Assembly (NCBI GenBank): GCA_030430495.1
Contig: JAUIKM010000002.1
Coordinates: 1-64,000, forward strand
DNA: 64,000 nucleotides
Direction of reading: 5' to 3'
Source: a bacterium
Lineage (GTDB): Bacteria > Bacteroidota > Ignavibacteria > Kapaibacteriales > UBA7675
The position numbers were made by a program, and so were the translations under genes. The notes under the pieces are model-generated. The model did not search any database and had not been told where the DNA came from. It saw nothing but the letters and a program-made list of their open reading frames with translations. This document shows, in pieces, positions 63,751 to 64,000 of the stretch. Each line of letters starts with the position of its first letter. Position 1 is the first letter of the stretch.

Positions 63751-64000
63751 ATGTTCAAACAGTTACTGTTAAGTGCGCTGGCCGTTCTGGCGCTGAGCGC
63801 CTGCGCTCAAAAAGACCAAGCCGCGCCCGACGACAAACCCGAGCCGCGCGGCGTCGACAACCGCGCCTATTTCTGGGGTGAAGTCTCCCTGGAAGCCACG
63901 GCACGCGATACCGAACGCTTCAAACCGCGCCCGACAATTACCTCGCGCTACCTCGGCCTGATCTGGACGGCCGTCTTTGACGCCTGGACGCGCTACGACG
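63751..64000 (+). CDS. Lipoprotein, possible PAP2/vanadium-haloperoxidase relative (partial)
   Basis: Runs off the right edge. The first 83 residues: signal with lipobox (LALSAC), a charged linker (DDKPEPRG), then YFWGEVSLEATARD and RPTITSRYLGLIWTAVFDAW. The last stretch, with an aromatic-rich helix ending in FDAW, resembles the N-terminal helices of vanadium-dependent haloperoxidases and related PAP2 proteins. The catalytic motifs would lie beyond the window, so the family call is weak. Confidence 0.5.
   Translation, partial: MFKQLLLSALAVLALSACAQKDQAAPDDKPEPRGVDNRAYFWGEVSLEATARDTERFKPRPTITSRYLGLIWTAVFDAWTRYD

Overview
The window looks like chromosomal DNA from a free-living Gram-negative bacterium of the Bacteroidota/Chlorobiota (FCB) kind. 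This is inferred from a secreted protein with a type IX-secretion-style C-terminal domain, a helical-repeat protein family typical of Bacteroidota, outer-membrane efflux genes and many lipoproteins. G+C is moderately high, and clear Shine-Dalgarno sequences precede many genes, which argues against the classical Bacteroidia/Flavobacteriia. I cannot place it more finely.

Left part (0-21 kb), mostly minus strand: a secreted beta-propeller-like protein; a surface-sugar group (asparagine synthase, DegT aminotransferase, mannose-1-phosphate guanylyltransferase); aspartate-semialdehyde dehydrogenase; a CBS-domain membrane protein; RecO, preceded by a structured RNA or leader with its own terminator; an orphan NarL-type response regulator with non-canonical receiver residues; a DUF885 lipoprotein; and a periplasmic adaptor / MacB-type permease / TolC export set with no local ATPase.

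Centre (22-47.3 kb), all plus strand: the most interesting part. It begins with an enediyne-type polyketide cassette (UnbV, a membrane-anchored repeat protein, UnbU, UnbL, the 1937-residue self-phosphopantetheinylating PKS PksE and the hot-dog thioesterase). Translationally coupled to the thioesterase is a membrane-anchored surface protein. Its N-terminal domain is, by eye, the same module that makes up eight secreted paralogues arrayed in tandem just downstream (36.9-47.3 kb). Each paralogue is itself two copies of the module, each with a C-x5/6-C pair. The array has the pattern A-B-A-B-A-C-C-D, and its matching spacers show that two-gene segments were duplicated. No known enediyne tailoring genes are visible. 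I propose that the cassette and the module proteins form one system (an enediyne-like or polyene product with secreted binding, sequestering or surface proteins), but that is inference.

Right part (47-64 kb): a TetR-controlled short-chain dehydrogenase with three matching operator-like sites; an ArgD-like aminotransferase; a GyrI-like effector-binding protein; a coiled-coil lipoprotein; an orphan 136-residue protein; a Bacteroidota-type helical-repeat protein; a DinB/DUF1572 protein; tRNA-Val(CAC); a protein with about 35 curli-like decapeptide repeats; a gene-free stretch with a 279-bp tandem duplication related to a sequence near 15.7 kb; a heterodimeric ABC exporter with one degenerate ATP site; and the start of a lipoprotein that may be a PAP2/vanadium-haloperoxidase relative.
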